From: Kappaphycus alvarezii
Lineage: Eukaryota; Rhodophyta; Florideophyceae; Gigartinales; Solieriaceae
NCBI GenBank assembly: GCA_002205965.3
Contig: NADL03000478.1
Location: 769,001-833,000, forward strand
Direction: 5' to 3'
Length of the DNA stretch: 64,000 nucleotides
In this document: positions 21,942 through 34,930 of the stretch, in pieces
How the letters are laid out: the number at the start of each line of letters is the position of its first letter
How positions within the stretch are numbered: the first letter of the stretch is position 1
Notes under the pieces: model-generated
Seen by the model: the letters and a program-made list of their open reading frames with translations, nothing else
What the model was told of the DNA's origin: nothing
The model's database searches: none
Translations under genes and position numbers: made by a program

Positions 21942-23739
21942 CTAAAATGTCTCTAGATCCTGCTCCTCGTACTGTTGCACCATCTCGTACTGCTGTCTCC
22001 GTTGGCGCTTTCTCAGTAAAAGCCCAGCAAGTCCCGCGATACTTCCAACCAGCATTACCCCAATACCTACTCCCACGTACCAACCTGATGCACCTGTTGC
22101 TATGCATGCGCAAGTCAAACCCGAACACCACGGATACGGTCGATTTCCTGCCTCCTCTACTACTACACATCTCCCCGTCCGGTATCCATAAGCGCAATCC
22201 TTCAATTTCGAACACCCCGAGCATGTTGTCTCCGCTCGACATCTTTCAGCTTCCAATAATCGCTTTCCAATTTCCGTGTCATCGCTCACCGTCTCCGACC
22301 CAGGAACTGATGGCGAATCTGCTGTCAAAACTGGATTATCCGGATCCGGTTCTCCCCCGGGCATTCCGGCCAACGAGCCTTCCGTGGGTCCACACTTTTC
22401 ATGCTGTGCCGGAGCCAATCCAACCCTTTTCTTTGAGCGATCAAACACCACCGCGTAGCGTCGCATCACGGTGGCACCTAGTAGTAGTCCAATACCCTTT
22501 TCGGCTAATCCGTCAGTGGCTAGGAATGCGACGCATCTTGTCATATTTCCGTGCATTTCACGATATCGTATCAAATAATCGTCCGGTGTCAGCGTAATGG
22601 AGATTCCTCTGGACAGACCCATGGTTATGTTGGGCATCTGTGCCACTACTTCGTCGAGCAACGGAAAGCATCTCTGTGGTCGAAACCAAGATGTGACGGA
22701 ACATAGCCCGTCAATGTGGCAGTAGTGTTCGGAAAGATGAGAAACTAGCGCTAGAAACGTCGACTTGGCGACGCCTATATTAGTCGTCCCAACTGACCAC
22801 ATTGCTGTGGTAATACCCGGCACAGACACCGTCCTTTCACCGACCTTCCACTCCGATTGTGCTGGGATGATGTAACGGTTATCTGCAGCCACAGGATCTA
22901 AAGCCACGTATTGATACGGGCGCGTGGCAAGGCTCTGATCGGCAGCGCCGAAGACCAATGTGCCACCAAAGCGTGAGACACACATGGTGAATACGTTGGC
23001 AATACCTGTCTTGTTAACAAGCGCATCCATGACGGGGGGTATGCAAGCAGGATGACACGCACCCTCCTCAAAAGCCAAGCCGAAAACACCATCAGCATAA
23101 GGTAACTCGAAATTGTAACTTTCCTGATGCATAGCACCAAATAGAACAGGTGCTTTTAGGGTGCCAATTTCAAGAACATCAGAGTACATGGTACCATTGC
23201 CACTCGATCCATCTCCGTAGAACATGTTGAATGCGCAATGGTCGGTGTCCGTAGTGCAACAGTGTCCGTTGGCAGAGCACGAAAACACACGTCACGAGGG
23301 CATGTCATGGATTGTGGAGCACAGACAGGATCGCTACAAGCGATGGGACGGGCCTTGGAGGCGGTAGGATCATAGCGATTGTCTCCGATCCGACAACCAA
23401 CGCAGCCCTTTTTGGGAACGATCAGGGAAGAGTAAGAAGTGTCTACTTGAAGGGTAAGATGCTGGTTGCCGACTTTGGCGTTGAAAAAAAAACCTGAGGT
23501 ATGGAGGAGGCCTCCGGAAAGGGGAACCGCGACGGGGAGGAGGATGAGGAGGATGAGGAGAATGATGAATTTGTGGGGGTATCTCGTTGGGTTATGGAGG
23601 GTAGGGTGGGATTGACAGTCGCGAAGTTGGGGTGAAGGGCTTGGTTAGATGTTGAATTCGGTGTCAGTGAACACAACAAAAGACAGAGCAAAAGGAAATG
23701 CGGAGTAGATCTTGTGAGCATGGAGTGGGCGTGGTACAT
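21942..23739 (-). CDS. Membrane-anchored pepsin-family (A1) protein, probable pseudoenzyme
   Basis: The ATG is at 23739; a second ATG at 23721 begins a clean signal peptide (HFLLLCLLLCSL core). The pepsin fold is clear: VDTSYSSLIVP (first active-site motif, DTS at 23443-23435), a Cys-rich loop (GCVGC, ACSDPVC, CCTTD), the flap FYGDGSSGNGT, and AMWSVGTTNIG where the second motif normally reads V-D-S-G-T-T. There the catalytic Asp is Ser (codon 22796-22794) and the next Ser is Val. A C-terminal Cys-rich stalk, one membrane helix (YVGVGIGVMLVGSIAGLAGL) and a basic then acidic cytoplasmic tail with Tyr motifs follow. It is thus a type I protein resembling BACE or plant-type membrane proteases, but likely non-proteolytic. 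Two one-base losses split the frame: T9 (plus 23484-23492) and T4 (plus 23282-23285). Adding both gives 1,800 nt, 599 residues. The C-terminal 448 codons are fully open. Confidence 0.85.
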
Positions 23740-24693
23740 GGCGCAGATCTCTATATTCGCGAAGCGTGCGCCTGTGCGCCTTTGCTACGCTGAGGGAAAG
23801 GGTGCGGCCTGGATAAGGGGGAATCCACTAGGATTGTCAAAATGTCGTACCGAATCGCGTTTTTTGGTACGAAAGCGAAAGCACAGACCACCCATTGCGC
23901 ATTGATTGCAGTGTACAATATGGAGCGTGTATTATTGTATACAGTACAGTACTGTTACTTACTGTACTGTACTGTACAGTAAGCACAGTACTTGATACTG
24001 CACGATACTGTACTCGCCGGATGGAATGGGGAAAAAGTTTGGGTAGTTAAATATCAAAATTTTGGGGAAAAAGGTGGGTTTCTTTATTGAGAAGTATCGA
24101 TAGGCTGTTTAATATTTGGAATCCCCTGATATTTGGAAAGTAAAACCCACCGTCATTTTGACGGACTGCGCGGGGTTGTGGTCTTCACAGGCTTGCGAGC
24201 TGATCGTCAAGCTCGCTCGTCCGGGGTTCTCACCGTTGTCGTTGCCGTCTCTATCTGTAAGCCAATGTGCTTACAGCGGGAGTTTTTAAGCCTCATGAAT
24301 CCTCGGTTCAGGTGGTGGAGTTTTCTTCCGGTCCCTTTCTTGCTTGAGTGGGCGATTGGTTCAGCCATTGCCCAGAGTTGTCCGTCTAGCAGAACCCAAG
24401 GTCTTGTTTAGTGCGGACTGGTCTACAAACAATAGAGCGTCATTATCCCCCACCCCCCTTACATTAAGGACAGGCCTTTTAACTAATGACCGAATTTAAC
24501 AGACATAAGAGAAAGAATATACCTAAACATGATCTTTCTGTACAAAAAATCAATACGAGTGTTACTATTATTAATGTGCCTAAAATTTTAGATACAGTTA
24601 ACTAAATTTACAAAGTGACGTTTTACTGACTCAGATATTGACAAAATAAAGCATTTGCTGAAGCCCCTTTCTCCATGCAGCGAGCCCAGCTTC
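23740..24693. other. Intergenic with a TACAG/TACTG cluster
   Basis: The probable promoter region of the pepsin-like gene lies at 23740-23930. Next comes a dense cluster of overlapping TACAG/TACTG words (about 23936-24014). Nothing coding is recognised up to 24693. Confidence 0.45.
23936..24014. repeat. TACAG/TACTG pentamer cluster
   Basis: Repeated and interleaved ACAGT, TACTG and TACAG words, partly tandem (TACTGTACTGTACTGTACAG), forming self-complementary stretches. Similar clusters occur at 18522-18557, 28101-28125, 42389-42412, 63297-63310 and 63947-63969. Confidence 0.85.
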
Positions 24694-25870
24694 CTAGCTC
24701 CGCCAAAACCTTGCCCTGCGTTTCGCACGGTAGCACTGCTGGGCCAGTCTGCGTTTTTCGATTTTCTTCATTCCCACCTCACTCAATGTCTTCTGATACA
24801 CTCTAGTCATCTTACCGTAATCATCACATAACGGATTCCACTTCACATTCAAATTTGTCAAAGCTAAAAAAAGCATAAAAAAGTGTCATTCCACTTTTCA
24901 TCCCATCTCTAGCGGCTGGCTATCACAGGCTACAGCAACGATAACCGCCCAAAGAAATTGTCGAAAATGATGTGGTTCTACCTGAGCTCCTCATTTACCC
25001 GGATCTCTTCAGACGATAACATATCACCAATAGGCTTCTTCTTTGGATAAAAACCCTTGCTACGCTGTAGTTACCCTGGTATCCCTTAGCCACCAAAATA
25101 GCCCAGTGATTTAGATACTTTTCTGTCTGTAATCCCACATCTGGAATTTCTTGATGCTCTTCTTCCGTCTGTGAGGTCGCATTTCCATAGACTGTAAGAT
25201 TGTCGATAAAAATTCTAATTTCAGCGACTGATTCAACGATGAGGGGGCACCCAATGGCGAAGCCAAATGCTTTAGCTAAGCCATTTGGAAGGAAAGAAAC
25301 ATCAGTCTTGTATCCGCAGACATTTTGCTTATCGTTGAATTATTTCTGTGCTTTGTAATGATTCCCACTCCGTCGATTTGTGCAGTGGAAGTTCCACCAG
25401 TAGCATACAGCAAAAGCTTTTAGTTCTTGCACGCGGTTCCTTCTTTAACCAATTGAGACAATTTAAACGACCTTTCATAACTCTGTTCTGCTTTTTTCGA
25501 ATAAGAGCGGGGAAATCTTATTGGCGAATTCAATAATCATGCGATTGAATGTAAAGCCTTTTATTCAGAACATTCGTTCATTGAAATCCTAGTTTCTACC
25601 ATTCTTGAGTGTTAAAATAACCATGAAGAGGATATAATTCGGTTTTCTCCAGGATGTTCGACCTTGTCCTCCTCATTACTGAGCATGGACAGGTTTCTCT
25701 ATAATTCGCCAAACAGCATCAAGTTCCAAAAGAGAAAAGTTATTCATTTCCATAACTGCCGCAAATGCACCGGATTCCACAAAAGCGTCCATAAACGGGC
25801 AGTCAGACCTTTCATTCCCCGGCTTCGACTCTTCCTTTTCTGAGTCTTGTAGCAGTTCGTGCATTATTTC
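24694..25870 (-). pseudogene. DDE (DDE_Tnp_4-like) transposase fossil
   Basis: Minus-strand blocks fit the same fold as the 9.5-10.4 kb fossil. They are an N-terminal acidic region (25864-25676), then a block around 25170-25320 with TDVSFLPNGLAKAFGFAIGC and IFIDNLTVYGNA. Around 25070-25110 is NHWAILVAKGYQGNYS, where family members read D-K-G-Y, so the catalytic Asp appears replaced by Ala. The C-terminal LTNLNVKWNPL tail followed by D-x(4)-Y lies in 24876-24694. Stops and frame changes occur throughout. It is an old, inactive copy with ends not identified. Confidence 0.5.
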
Positions 25871-26779
25871 ATTCAGTTCCGCTCATTTTTCGGCCATAAG
25901 GCATAAAACTTTTCCCGCTGAAGGTGCTCCTTCCATTTTGCTGCTTCCATCCCTGTCATAGGCTATAAACTAACTCTTTTATAGACAAAGTTTCATTTTA
26001 TGTTTTTTGTAATTGTGATAACGAGAGATTTGAGCTGCATGGGGTTTCGGTCTTACATTTTTTATCATTGGTAGGTTATTTCCGTTATGTTTTCTTTTAA
26101 TTATAAAGAGAGCTTACAGTAACGATTTCCGCTGTGTTCCTGTGCTTTATCAGGAGCATCCACTCTCTTTTAAATTAATCGCAAATCCTGTTTTCCAGGT
26201 CATGCAAATGCCTCTCAACCCTAACCTTGATAGTTTACTTTTCAGAAATTCCGTTTGCGGTACTTCATTGCATAACTTTAGTGTACCGTACAGGTAACTA
26301 CAGCATGCCGCAGTTTACTACTGTATTCATATTATTTTATGCGTGAAGGCAGGGGTTTTAAAAAAGTACAAGGATTTCTATAATTTAGCTGTGCTCTTTG
26401 CTATTTTTTGCATAGCATAGAATTTTAGCAAAGACTAAATTTTTTTGAAATTTTGCACTACGCCATACTTGAATGTGACGATGGCGCAATGATATTTCAT
26501 GTTTAACACTAATTTTTTTGTAACCCCTGTTCACATCGAGAAAAATGAGTGTTTTCGCTACAGGTCTAGTTGATACTGAATACGTTGGAATTCTTAAACG
26601 TATATCTAGGTGATTTGCGCCCCTAGAATACTTCTCAAAGCGGTATAAGCGTTCACGACAGGAATTCAGTATTATTCTACTGTACAACAAGAGGGAGAGG
26701 TTTTTGGGTGCTGTACTGTGCCCGATATTCGTATAGGAACACGTCAATATTGGAGTAATTCGGGAAGTACAAGGTATAT
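25871..26779. other. Intergenic, no feature recognised
   Basis: AT-rich. A minus-strand open frame at 26385-26783 has no family resemblance and may be flanking sequence of the neighbouring mariner fragment. Confidence 0.35.
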
Positions 26780-27330
26780 TCAATTGAAATTCTGATAAAT
26801 CATTCCCGATTTTCCCCTCTCATCCATAATGCATTCCATTAGCGCTTGAGTAATTTCAAACTGCCTCCCGTATGCATAAACACGTCGGGCAAGAATCCTC
26901 CGGAGATTCTCGATGGTTTTCAAATCGGGGCTTTTCGCTGGCCAGTCCATGAGTGTTATATTTTTCTCCTCAGTCCACTGCATAGAGAACTTGGCAGTAA
27001 TTATCGATGTATTGTCCTTCTGAAAAGTCCAGGATCCTTGGTAGGTTTCGATCACAAACGGAAGCAAAATATTTTCGAGTTTCTCTGTATTCTCTTTAGC
27101 ATTTTGGTTTCCAGAAATAAGTTTTAAAGAACTGGCCCCGCACATAAAAAGCGCACCGGAACATCACTCCACCCCGCTGATTTGATGGTATAATTCCTTT
27201 TTCCCGGGGTCATGCCAAAGTACTGGAAGCCGTAAGGTACGTCTATGTCGAATCATTTTCCCATCATAAAAATCATTTGACCCCATTTTAACGGCTCCAG
27301 ACATAGCGCTCGCGTCCCTATTCTAAACAG
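26780..27330 (-). pseudogene. Tc1/mariner transposase fragment
   Basis: The minus-strand frame 27145-26780 contains SWTFQKDNTSIITAK (the Q-x-D-N-A-x-x-H region, second catalytic Asp) and LMDWPAKSPDLKTIENLRR (the D-W-P-x-x-S-P-D-L-N-P-I-E-N region with the catalytic Glu), then ALMECIMDERG. An upstream block in another frame (27300-27150) resembles the I-W-G segment. The N-terminal DNA-binding domain and first Asp were not found, and the conserved Asn before P-I-E is altered to LKTIE. This is a fragment of a different Tc1/mariner family from the 16.9-kb element. Confidence 0.7.
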
Positions 27331-30300
27331 TGCTTTTGGTGCCTTTCAGTCAGTGGCGGGAATTCTTTCATCTTTCGGTGGTAGAGGTCGGTTTGTGCAG
27401 TCAGTATGTGCTGAATGCAGCGAGTTGAGACATTAGTCTCAAGCGACGTTCGCAGTTGGGAGGCCGACGATTTCTGACTACTACCCTCGTAGATCAAAAG
27501 AAAAAGTTCTCAGTGGTTGATTTAGGTGTTTTTGGTGGTAGAAAGGTGCATTATATATCTTTTTGGGCCTTTAAAGTACTTGCGAATAGTGCTAGAGTTT
27601 CTTTCAACGCGTTGCGCGTTCTTTGTGGCCTAAAATTCCTCACTGGCGTACATGCTGATTTTTTTGTGACCCCTCTATCGTTAAGAGGGGTTTTCTCGTC
27701 ATTTTTAGAGTGTATATGTATATTCCAAGCTTCATGGAGCAGATTTGTACAAAAATGGCTATTTTATAAGGGTTGGTTGTGTGTAACTTCCCCTTTAGCT
27801 GCCATGTTCACATACAAATCTCACCCCCTACAGTGGCCGACTGGGGAAAAATAAATGAAAATCGTTTTCGATAAAATATTTCGGCCTCTTTATATGGCAT
27901 AGGAAGAAGCGCAATCTTCGAAAATCTCATTAGGAATTGGTAAATATTTCTTTATAAATCTTTAAAAAGTAAGGTACTCACATACGAATTTCGAGCTCAG
28001 TAGGACTGCTACTTCCCGAGACGGGAGGCAGGTCTTTTGCAGCACAGTATTGGAGCGTATTACATTGACGATCAGTGAATAACCCGGCTACTATTGATCC
28101 TATACTGTACTGTACTGTGCTGTACATTCCATTAAAGGGGAAATATTGGACACCTGCCGTAACACGAATAGGGGAAAGTTTGGGTTCCTTACTGTAAAAA
28201 CATTTCATAGCTCCTATCCAAACGTTTTTTCAGGAAGAGGAGGTGAGAGTGGGTTGATTTACTGATTAGAGATGTAGGAGCGCTATCTTCCGAAGAATAG
28301 GGGGGCAGGTCTGTTATTAGAGAGTCCGAAAATAAGGCAGTCAGACGGGAAGCCCTCACTAGACTGCTGTGGGGCCAGCCTTAAGGCATGTTGCGTAGGA
28401 GAAAACCGTTACCGCAGCGTGTTTGTGCATAAGGAGAGATCGCACCAACCCGAGAGTCTCCATTGCTCGCACGTTGAGGTGCCCTGTAACGTATGTCAGC
28501 ATCGCAAATGCGGCCGGGTGACACCCGCCAAGAGTAGATATCGGCACTGTGACCAGTGCCGAACAGGCATGTGTAGTGATAACACCACTGAATCATAATT
28601 CTGTACCCTTTTATTTTCTTTTACCGATGTTCAATTCCTGGCGGAGCGGCGCTCTATTTTAACTCCCTATCGACTCATCGATGAAAATAGCCCAAGGTTT
28701 TCTTAAAGATCCTCATTCTTCTGCATTGACTACGAAAAGCTCAATAAAAAATGGAAGTTAAATCTAAAAATCATCAATTATCACTTTAGTTCTCTATCCC
28801 AACCCCACAAAAAGGTTTAACATCCTCCGCAAATATTTTTCACAAACTTACCCATAAATGGATTCCATCGACCTATCATTCACGGCACTCTCAAACTTGG
28901 ACAGGATCTCGAGTATGCTGAACAATGATAATCACCAATGTGTACCAACCGCTTCTTTAATCAGTTTTCACTTCAATGTCTTGGATCTTGGCCAAAGGCA
29001 GACCTAAAATTATGTTCAAATTCCCTCTGATGTAGACCGACTGATCTGTATAATTATTTTTCTCTCGCTTTATTAGTCTCTCTTTCCGTTCAGGCGAGGC
29101 TCGATAGATTCTCTCAGCTTTAAGCTGTAGTATTTTTATGAAACCGTTCGGGCTTCCAGTGCTCTCTCTCTCGAATTATGTATACGCAATTTTTTAGAGT
29201 GAAATTGTCTTTTGTACTGTACTGCCACCGACAGAGCTGATTTCGGTGGTCTTTTTATCTAAGTTTGTGACATGTCAGTCCACTGCTAGCAGTATTTATA
29301 GTACTGTTACAACTTGACGTCGAAGTTGAAAGGCACGGATCGTTTGAATGTAATTACAAGCACTTTTGCCTCTCTTACCGTGGAGATTATGGAATAAACA
29401 CTGTATGTAGACCTCAAAGGGGCACTGAATGCCAACTAGGTACTGATAATACATTACTGAACTATACATGTTACTGCACTTCGCAATGAATACACAAGTA
29501 CAAGACACGTATTAATTTATCTATAACACTTGTATCTTGTGCGCTCGTGGCATACAGGTGAAAAAATTCAGTACATTGAGACCCAACCAAAATCAAGGTA
29601 CACAAAATTCAAAGCGAACATCCGAGGAGCAGAAATTATATATAAAAAGATACAAAGATCGCCACGTTCAATATATTGTCCCCAATAATTTTCTTTCTAA
29701 AAATTTAAGGAATGGGGTAGAGTAGATTTCTTTGAATGATTTATCGATCAATCCTATCATTTTTACGCCAAAATCATGCACGGATAACCTTAGGGCTGAC
29801 AACATCACATTTGAATTCTCTTGCTTACACAGTGGTGTCATCACATTCTCCATGTTACATTACAGCACAGAGTATTTCTCCAGATGCGAAGCCCATTTCT
29901 GTGTCTCGCAGCTGCAACAACAAGGCGAAATGAGAAAAGCAGGAGGTCACCAAGCCGGCAACACCTGCTGAAATCGTTTACTTGATATCACCGACTCCAG
30001 CACCGTTTTTATTTAATCAGTATTCTTTATCCCCTACTGCTCCTTCTCCTGCACCTGTTCCTATATCTGAAGGTTGTTGACTCCTCCCTTCGTCGAACAT
30101 CTCTCTCTGGCTCCTCTTCCTTCCACCCTGTCTCTAAACCTCCAGCTCATATCTCTAAATCTATCTCCAAGCTAGAGCGTCCCTTCCTTACTGTCGATCT
30201 CTATCATCTCCAGTTATCCGGACCGAAGCAACTCAAGCAACACAGAGGTGATAAGAGATGACGAAAATGAGACGAATGGAGAGCAGTCACTACTCCTTGT

Positions 30301-30439
30301 GCTTGCTGTAATCCACTATTCCAAAAAAGGAACGATTGTGACAAGCACGTCAGTCGTACAAATAAGTAACCAGATATAGAATCACTATGCATTCTGATTC
30401 GCTAGTCACAGTTCTATTTTCGCTCTATTGTATTACTTC
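27331..30439. other. Long intergenic stretch, no gene recognised
   Basis: A 132-codon plus-strand open frame (27456-27854) is hydrophobic and aromatic and matches nothing known to me. A TACTG cluster lies at 28101-28125. The 5' LTR of the copia relic would be expected within about 29.9-30.4 kb, but I could not match it to the 3' LTR. A CT-rich patch (30030-30200) may be its remnant. Confidence 0.35.
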
Positions 30440-33400
30440 ATGTATTCCTCTGGACTTGGTATGGACATATTCGAAAACTATGCCATGACAACTTTTCAAT
30501 CTGGAAGTCCCTAATGCATCTCCTACTTTCTCTGAAAGAATTTAACGAAAATCTCCCTGAATAACCTCCGGAACCTTCGTCACAAACGCATGATTCCTGG
30601 AAGAAGGCAGAATGCAAGGCCAGGGAAAAATCGGGCAGACTCCCTCTGACAACCATCTCGAACAAGTCCAACAGACTAATACCGGCAAGGCCATGTGGTA
30701 GCTCATTTTTGGTATCCTTGGGAAACATACCCTGCTCAAAAAGCTCGCTGTAAGGCGTCTATTTTATACAGCCAAGGTGAACCATAACGATAAAATACTT
30801 TCGTTCGGTGCCCGAATCCGCCAGCTTGCCGCTTTAAATTCTATTTACGGACACAACCAGGACAGAAAAATAGCCATGGCTATACTTAACAGTCTATCGG
30901 ATGGCTTCGGTAGTCTAACCTCGGCAATCAACGCTACCCAAATCGATAATGACAAACTTTCCTTCGAATTAGTTCCAAGCATATTCCTCCAGGAAGAACA
31001 GAACCATGACCAACGAAATCAAAACTCCTTGAGAGCTTCAGAGTCTGCGGTTGTTCTTGTAAAAGAGCGTCCTAAATTCAAGCGAGAATCGTCATCTGAG
31101 GTATGTATTCACTGTGGAAAGCACCGCGATAGCAGTCGCTGCTTCAAAAAGTACGCATACCTCCGCCAGTTAGCCACCCGGTTCGGGCTCACTTAGAAAA
31201 GGTGCTAAATGGTGGAAAAGTTATTCTGGATTCCAAAGCTGCCCTTGAGAAAGGAGAAGATAGGGACCTTGTCTTATTGGTAAGTATATCCGATGATTGA
31301 TGCGAAGACAAGACTCGGGAATCCGAAAAAGATTTGATGCCCTGTTACTTCACCACCGATCCCTCCTTAGATGAAAAAAACCAATCTGTTCATTTCGAAG
31401 TCTTTAATCATAAAATGTTTGCGTTGCAAACAAATTGGACGACCATATCCATCGCTAATGACTCGGTGATCGACTCCGGGTGTCCCTTGCATGTTAAAAA
31501 TGGTCGAACTGACTTCGTCACGTATCATACCTTATCGTCCAAATCAACTATAGTTTTTGGAGCATATTATACAGCTACAATCGAGGTTTCAGGTGACAAA
31601 ATCATGTTTCTCTGCCGTAAAGCGAATAAAATCCAATGCCTGATAAAGGGGGTTCTTCACGTTCCTGCGCTTCGATACCACATGATTTTGGTATCCGCTA
31701 CTGCTAATCGTGGCATTTTCTGTTCCTTTATCCGCGAAAACGCCGTTCTAATCGAACAAAAGGATTGCTCTACAGTTGCCACTGTGACTCTTGAGAAGGT
31801 TCGTTATAAATTAGACATCTATTTGAGACTAACAAATTCTGGTGCTTCGGAATTCCCTAGCTTACTTCTCTTCAAACTTGGCATGAGCGACTGGCTCACA
31901 TCAACACCGCTAATATCAAGTCTATGGTTAATCTCGGAGATGCAACCGGCGTTAATATCGACTATTGTGAGACTCCAGAAGCATACGTTGGGTTTATCCT
32001 CGGCAAATGTTGTCGTGCACCAATCCCAAAGTTGAGGAATTACGTTGTACGAAGCCCTCCGGCTGGCTCACTCATACATTCTAAGGCCAGTTGAAGTCCT
32101 TCAATCTGTAGGGCGCGGTATTTCCTTTTATGTATGAATACTCCAAATGGACAGTATTATACCTATCACTCACAAGTCAAAAGTTCTGGAGTATTGTAAT
32201 AAATACAAGGTCTTTGCGAAAAAATACGTTAGCGAGTCCCTTGTAGATCTCTAAATCCACGAGTTTCTCGACACAGAATCTCCTGTGGAGAACAAGGATA
32301 TTTTAATATAGGCTTTGCAATCAGAAAATGGTGGAGAATACCTTTCCACAGCACTCAAGAACTTTATGGAGGAACAAGGTTCCCATCATCAGCTCTCTGT
32401 TGCACATACTCCTCAGCAAAACGGGACAGCCGAGAGAATTAACCTTACTCTGCTCAATCTCGTCCGATCGATGCTGCATTACGAGTCACTTCCGGAGAAC
32501 TGTTGGGCTGAAGCATTTTCTGCCTCCGTGTATGTACTTAACCTAATTACTTCCATATCCTTACCGGAAACGCTACGCATTTTCAACTATGGAATGGAAC
32601 TCCTCCACATATCTCCCATTTGCGAGTATTTGGCACAAAATGTTGGTACGTTGTACCAAAAGAGGATCTCAAGAAACTGGAACCACGGTCGAAGCCTTAA
32701 TGATTATCATTATTCTCAAAGTAAGGTATATAAGTTCTGGAACCCCTCGGCTGAGAAATTGATGGTGTCACGTGACGTTACTTTCGATTAATCCTCAAAT
32801 TAATCCTCATATTAGGACGATTCAAGTTTTATAGAAGAATCGCCACAGGAGAATGATTCGTTACTGATGGCGGTTAGACTTCCAAAGATCAATTGAAATA
32901 TTTACCTTCAGAGATTCGTCAAAATCCGGACTCATCTACTGCATGTGGAAATGACAACCCAATTCTACATGATCATTACGCTCCTGAAAATTCTTCTCGT
33001 CGATCATCTCGAATTGCAAAGAAGACTGGCCGCTGGTGGCTTTCCAAAAGCAATGATGGCGTACCGCTCACTGTAATGACCGCTCAAGTTCTATATAGTA
33101 TTGCTTCATCTTACAAGGAAGCTACCTCTTCTGAAAACATTGATTTTTGGATGCATTGAATTAAGAAGGAAGAAGTATCCATGAGAAAAAATGGAATATT
33201 CGAGCCTGTTCTGCGGAAGCCAAATATGCATTTCCTTGCCGATAGGTCTTCCGTATGAAACCGGACTTCGTTCCGAAAGTATAAATAGTCGCAAAAGGGT
33301 TTCGACAAGTTCCACGTCTCCAGTACAATGAAATTTATGCTGCCGCCGTACCTCTTTCTACACAACGTTTTTTCTTCTGCTTGACAAACTTCTTTGACCT

Positions 33401-34420
33401 TGAATATGACCAAATGGGTGTTGTGACCGCCTTTCTCAATGGAGACATGGAAGAAGAAATATTTCTGGAAGCCTTATCCGCTTTTTGCGACTTCAGATGG
33501 CCTAAACTAGTACGTAGGCTTCAGAAGGCCCTATACGGGCTCAAACAGGCTCCGCGCCAATGGTATGCCAAAAATTCATCAGTTGCTAACAATAGGGCTA
33601 CACTATACGAGAAAACTACGTGAACCTTGTCTTTACGTCTCTAAGAATTTCTCCTCAGTCTCCATAATTAATTTGCACATTGGTGACCTTTTGATTGCAG
33701 GGAACGATTGCGGCGATCTAGAAAACGTCAAAAAAAGTGTTGAAAAGCCGGTCCAAGATGAAGGATCTCGGCCCCGTCAGGAAATTGCTGGGGATCCAAA
33801 GTGTGTGTCACAGTACAGAAAGATAATTGCACTTCTCTCAAGCATCGTACACCAAGAAGATTCTTGAGAGATTCAATATGAAAGACTCAAAACCTGCCGG
33901 AACTCATATGGTTCTCACGGATAAAGGCACGAACGACGTAGAAGACAAGGAACTTCCGTCATCGAAACCATATCATTCTGCATTTGTAATTATAGGGTAT
34001 ATTATTATATTTATTCTCCCTGATATCGGTTTTGCAGTTGGAAAGCTTTTACAGTACTGTGAAAAGCCTCTCTTGAGATACTGGAAATTAGTGAAGCGAA
34101 TGTACCGCTATCTCCAAGGAACCATCGATGTTGTAACTACCTATAAAACCTCATCCGCTCCAGCAGTCCTAGGATAAAGCGAATCCGATTGGGCTGGCTG
34201 TCGCTCAATACGAAAATCTACAGCCATTTTTTTCTTTATGGTGTCCGGAGGTTCCATTTCGTGGCGCTCCAAAAAGCACGGATGTGCAGCTCTATCTTCC
34301 TGTGAAGCGGAGTACATTTCGCTTTGAACTGCTTCTAAGGAGGCTATCTGTTTGTCCAATCTCCTCTGTGATATAATAGGTGCGAATAGTCCGACTCCGA
34401 TTTCGATCCTCGTTGACAAC
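30440..34420 (+). pseudogene. Ty1/copia gag-pol polyprotein relic
   Basis: The order is that of copia: gag (about 30440-31196, core RIRQLAALNSIYG and a degenerate Cys knuckle CIHCGKHRDSSRC), protease (DSVIDSGCPLHV near 31460-31490), integrase with a WHERLAHINTANIK pre-integrase block, then QSENGGEYL and TPQQNGTAERIN (32310-32440). Reverse transcriptase blocks follow (VVTAFLNGDMEEEIF, ALYGLKQAPRQWY, LHIGDLLIAGND), then RNase H (GWRSKKHG-like and SSCEAEYIS, 34180-34330). It is dead: stops and shifts are frequent, the integrase D of S-D-N-G is Glu, the first RT Asp (D-V-x-T-A-F) is Gly, and the Y-V-D-D box has become H-I-G-D. Order and strand agree with the 3' LTR at 34931. Confidence 0.85.
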
Positions 34421-34556
34421 TACGGTTTGATCAGCTCTGCCAAAAATCAGTCTGTCAATGATCGAAACAAGTAAATTGAAATTCTCTATCCCATTGTTCG
34501 GGAGGCTGTAGCTGATGGGGACAAACGTTGTATTCTAAATTGTATTTAAATATTTG

Positions 34557-34594
34557 ATAACTCGTACAGTACAATACTTTACTGTACGAGTTAT
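34557..34594. repeat. 15-bp hairpin containing TACAGTA
   Basis: Arms ATAACTCGTACAGTA (34557-34571) and its exact reverse complement (34580-34594) enclose an 8-base loop. It lies between the copia RNase H remnant and the polypurine tract. Confidence 0.85.
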
Positions 34595-34930
34595 ATCTAT
34601 ATTTTTAGACTAAACTGCTGAAATTCATTTGTTTTCTAAATGCGCCCGCTTTTGGCCACATGCATTTCGGCGCTTGCATATATGTAGGCGAAGCGTCGGA
34701 TGCGCGCGAGTAAACAGAGGCAACACAACGACCGACATCAACAGTAGCTGTAAAAAATATCTAGTTCTCGCATTGTCGGCTCGATGAACAAGTCTCTGAC
34801 ATTTTGGCGAGTCAAGTTTCTGAAGCATCGAACTGCGTTAGGCATTGTTCCTCCAAGTTTTTCAAATTATTGCTGCATTGTTTTCAGATGGAGGAAGCGC
34901 TATTGTGGTCAGTTATAGTTTAAGGGGGAG

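Noticed and set aside
21890..22597. 235-codon plus-strand open frame
   Set aside because: It is antisense to the pepsin-like gene, whose domain motifs are clear on the minus strand. The plus frame has no family resemblance.
30200..30400. Possible 5' LTR of the copia relic in the CT-rich patch near 30.0-30.4 kb
   Set aside because: I could not align it with 34931-35320 beyond shared CT richness.
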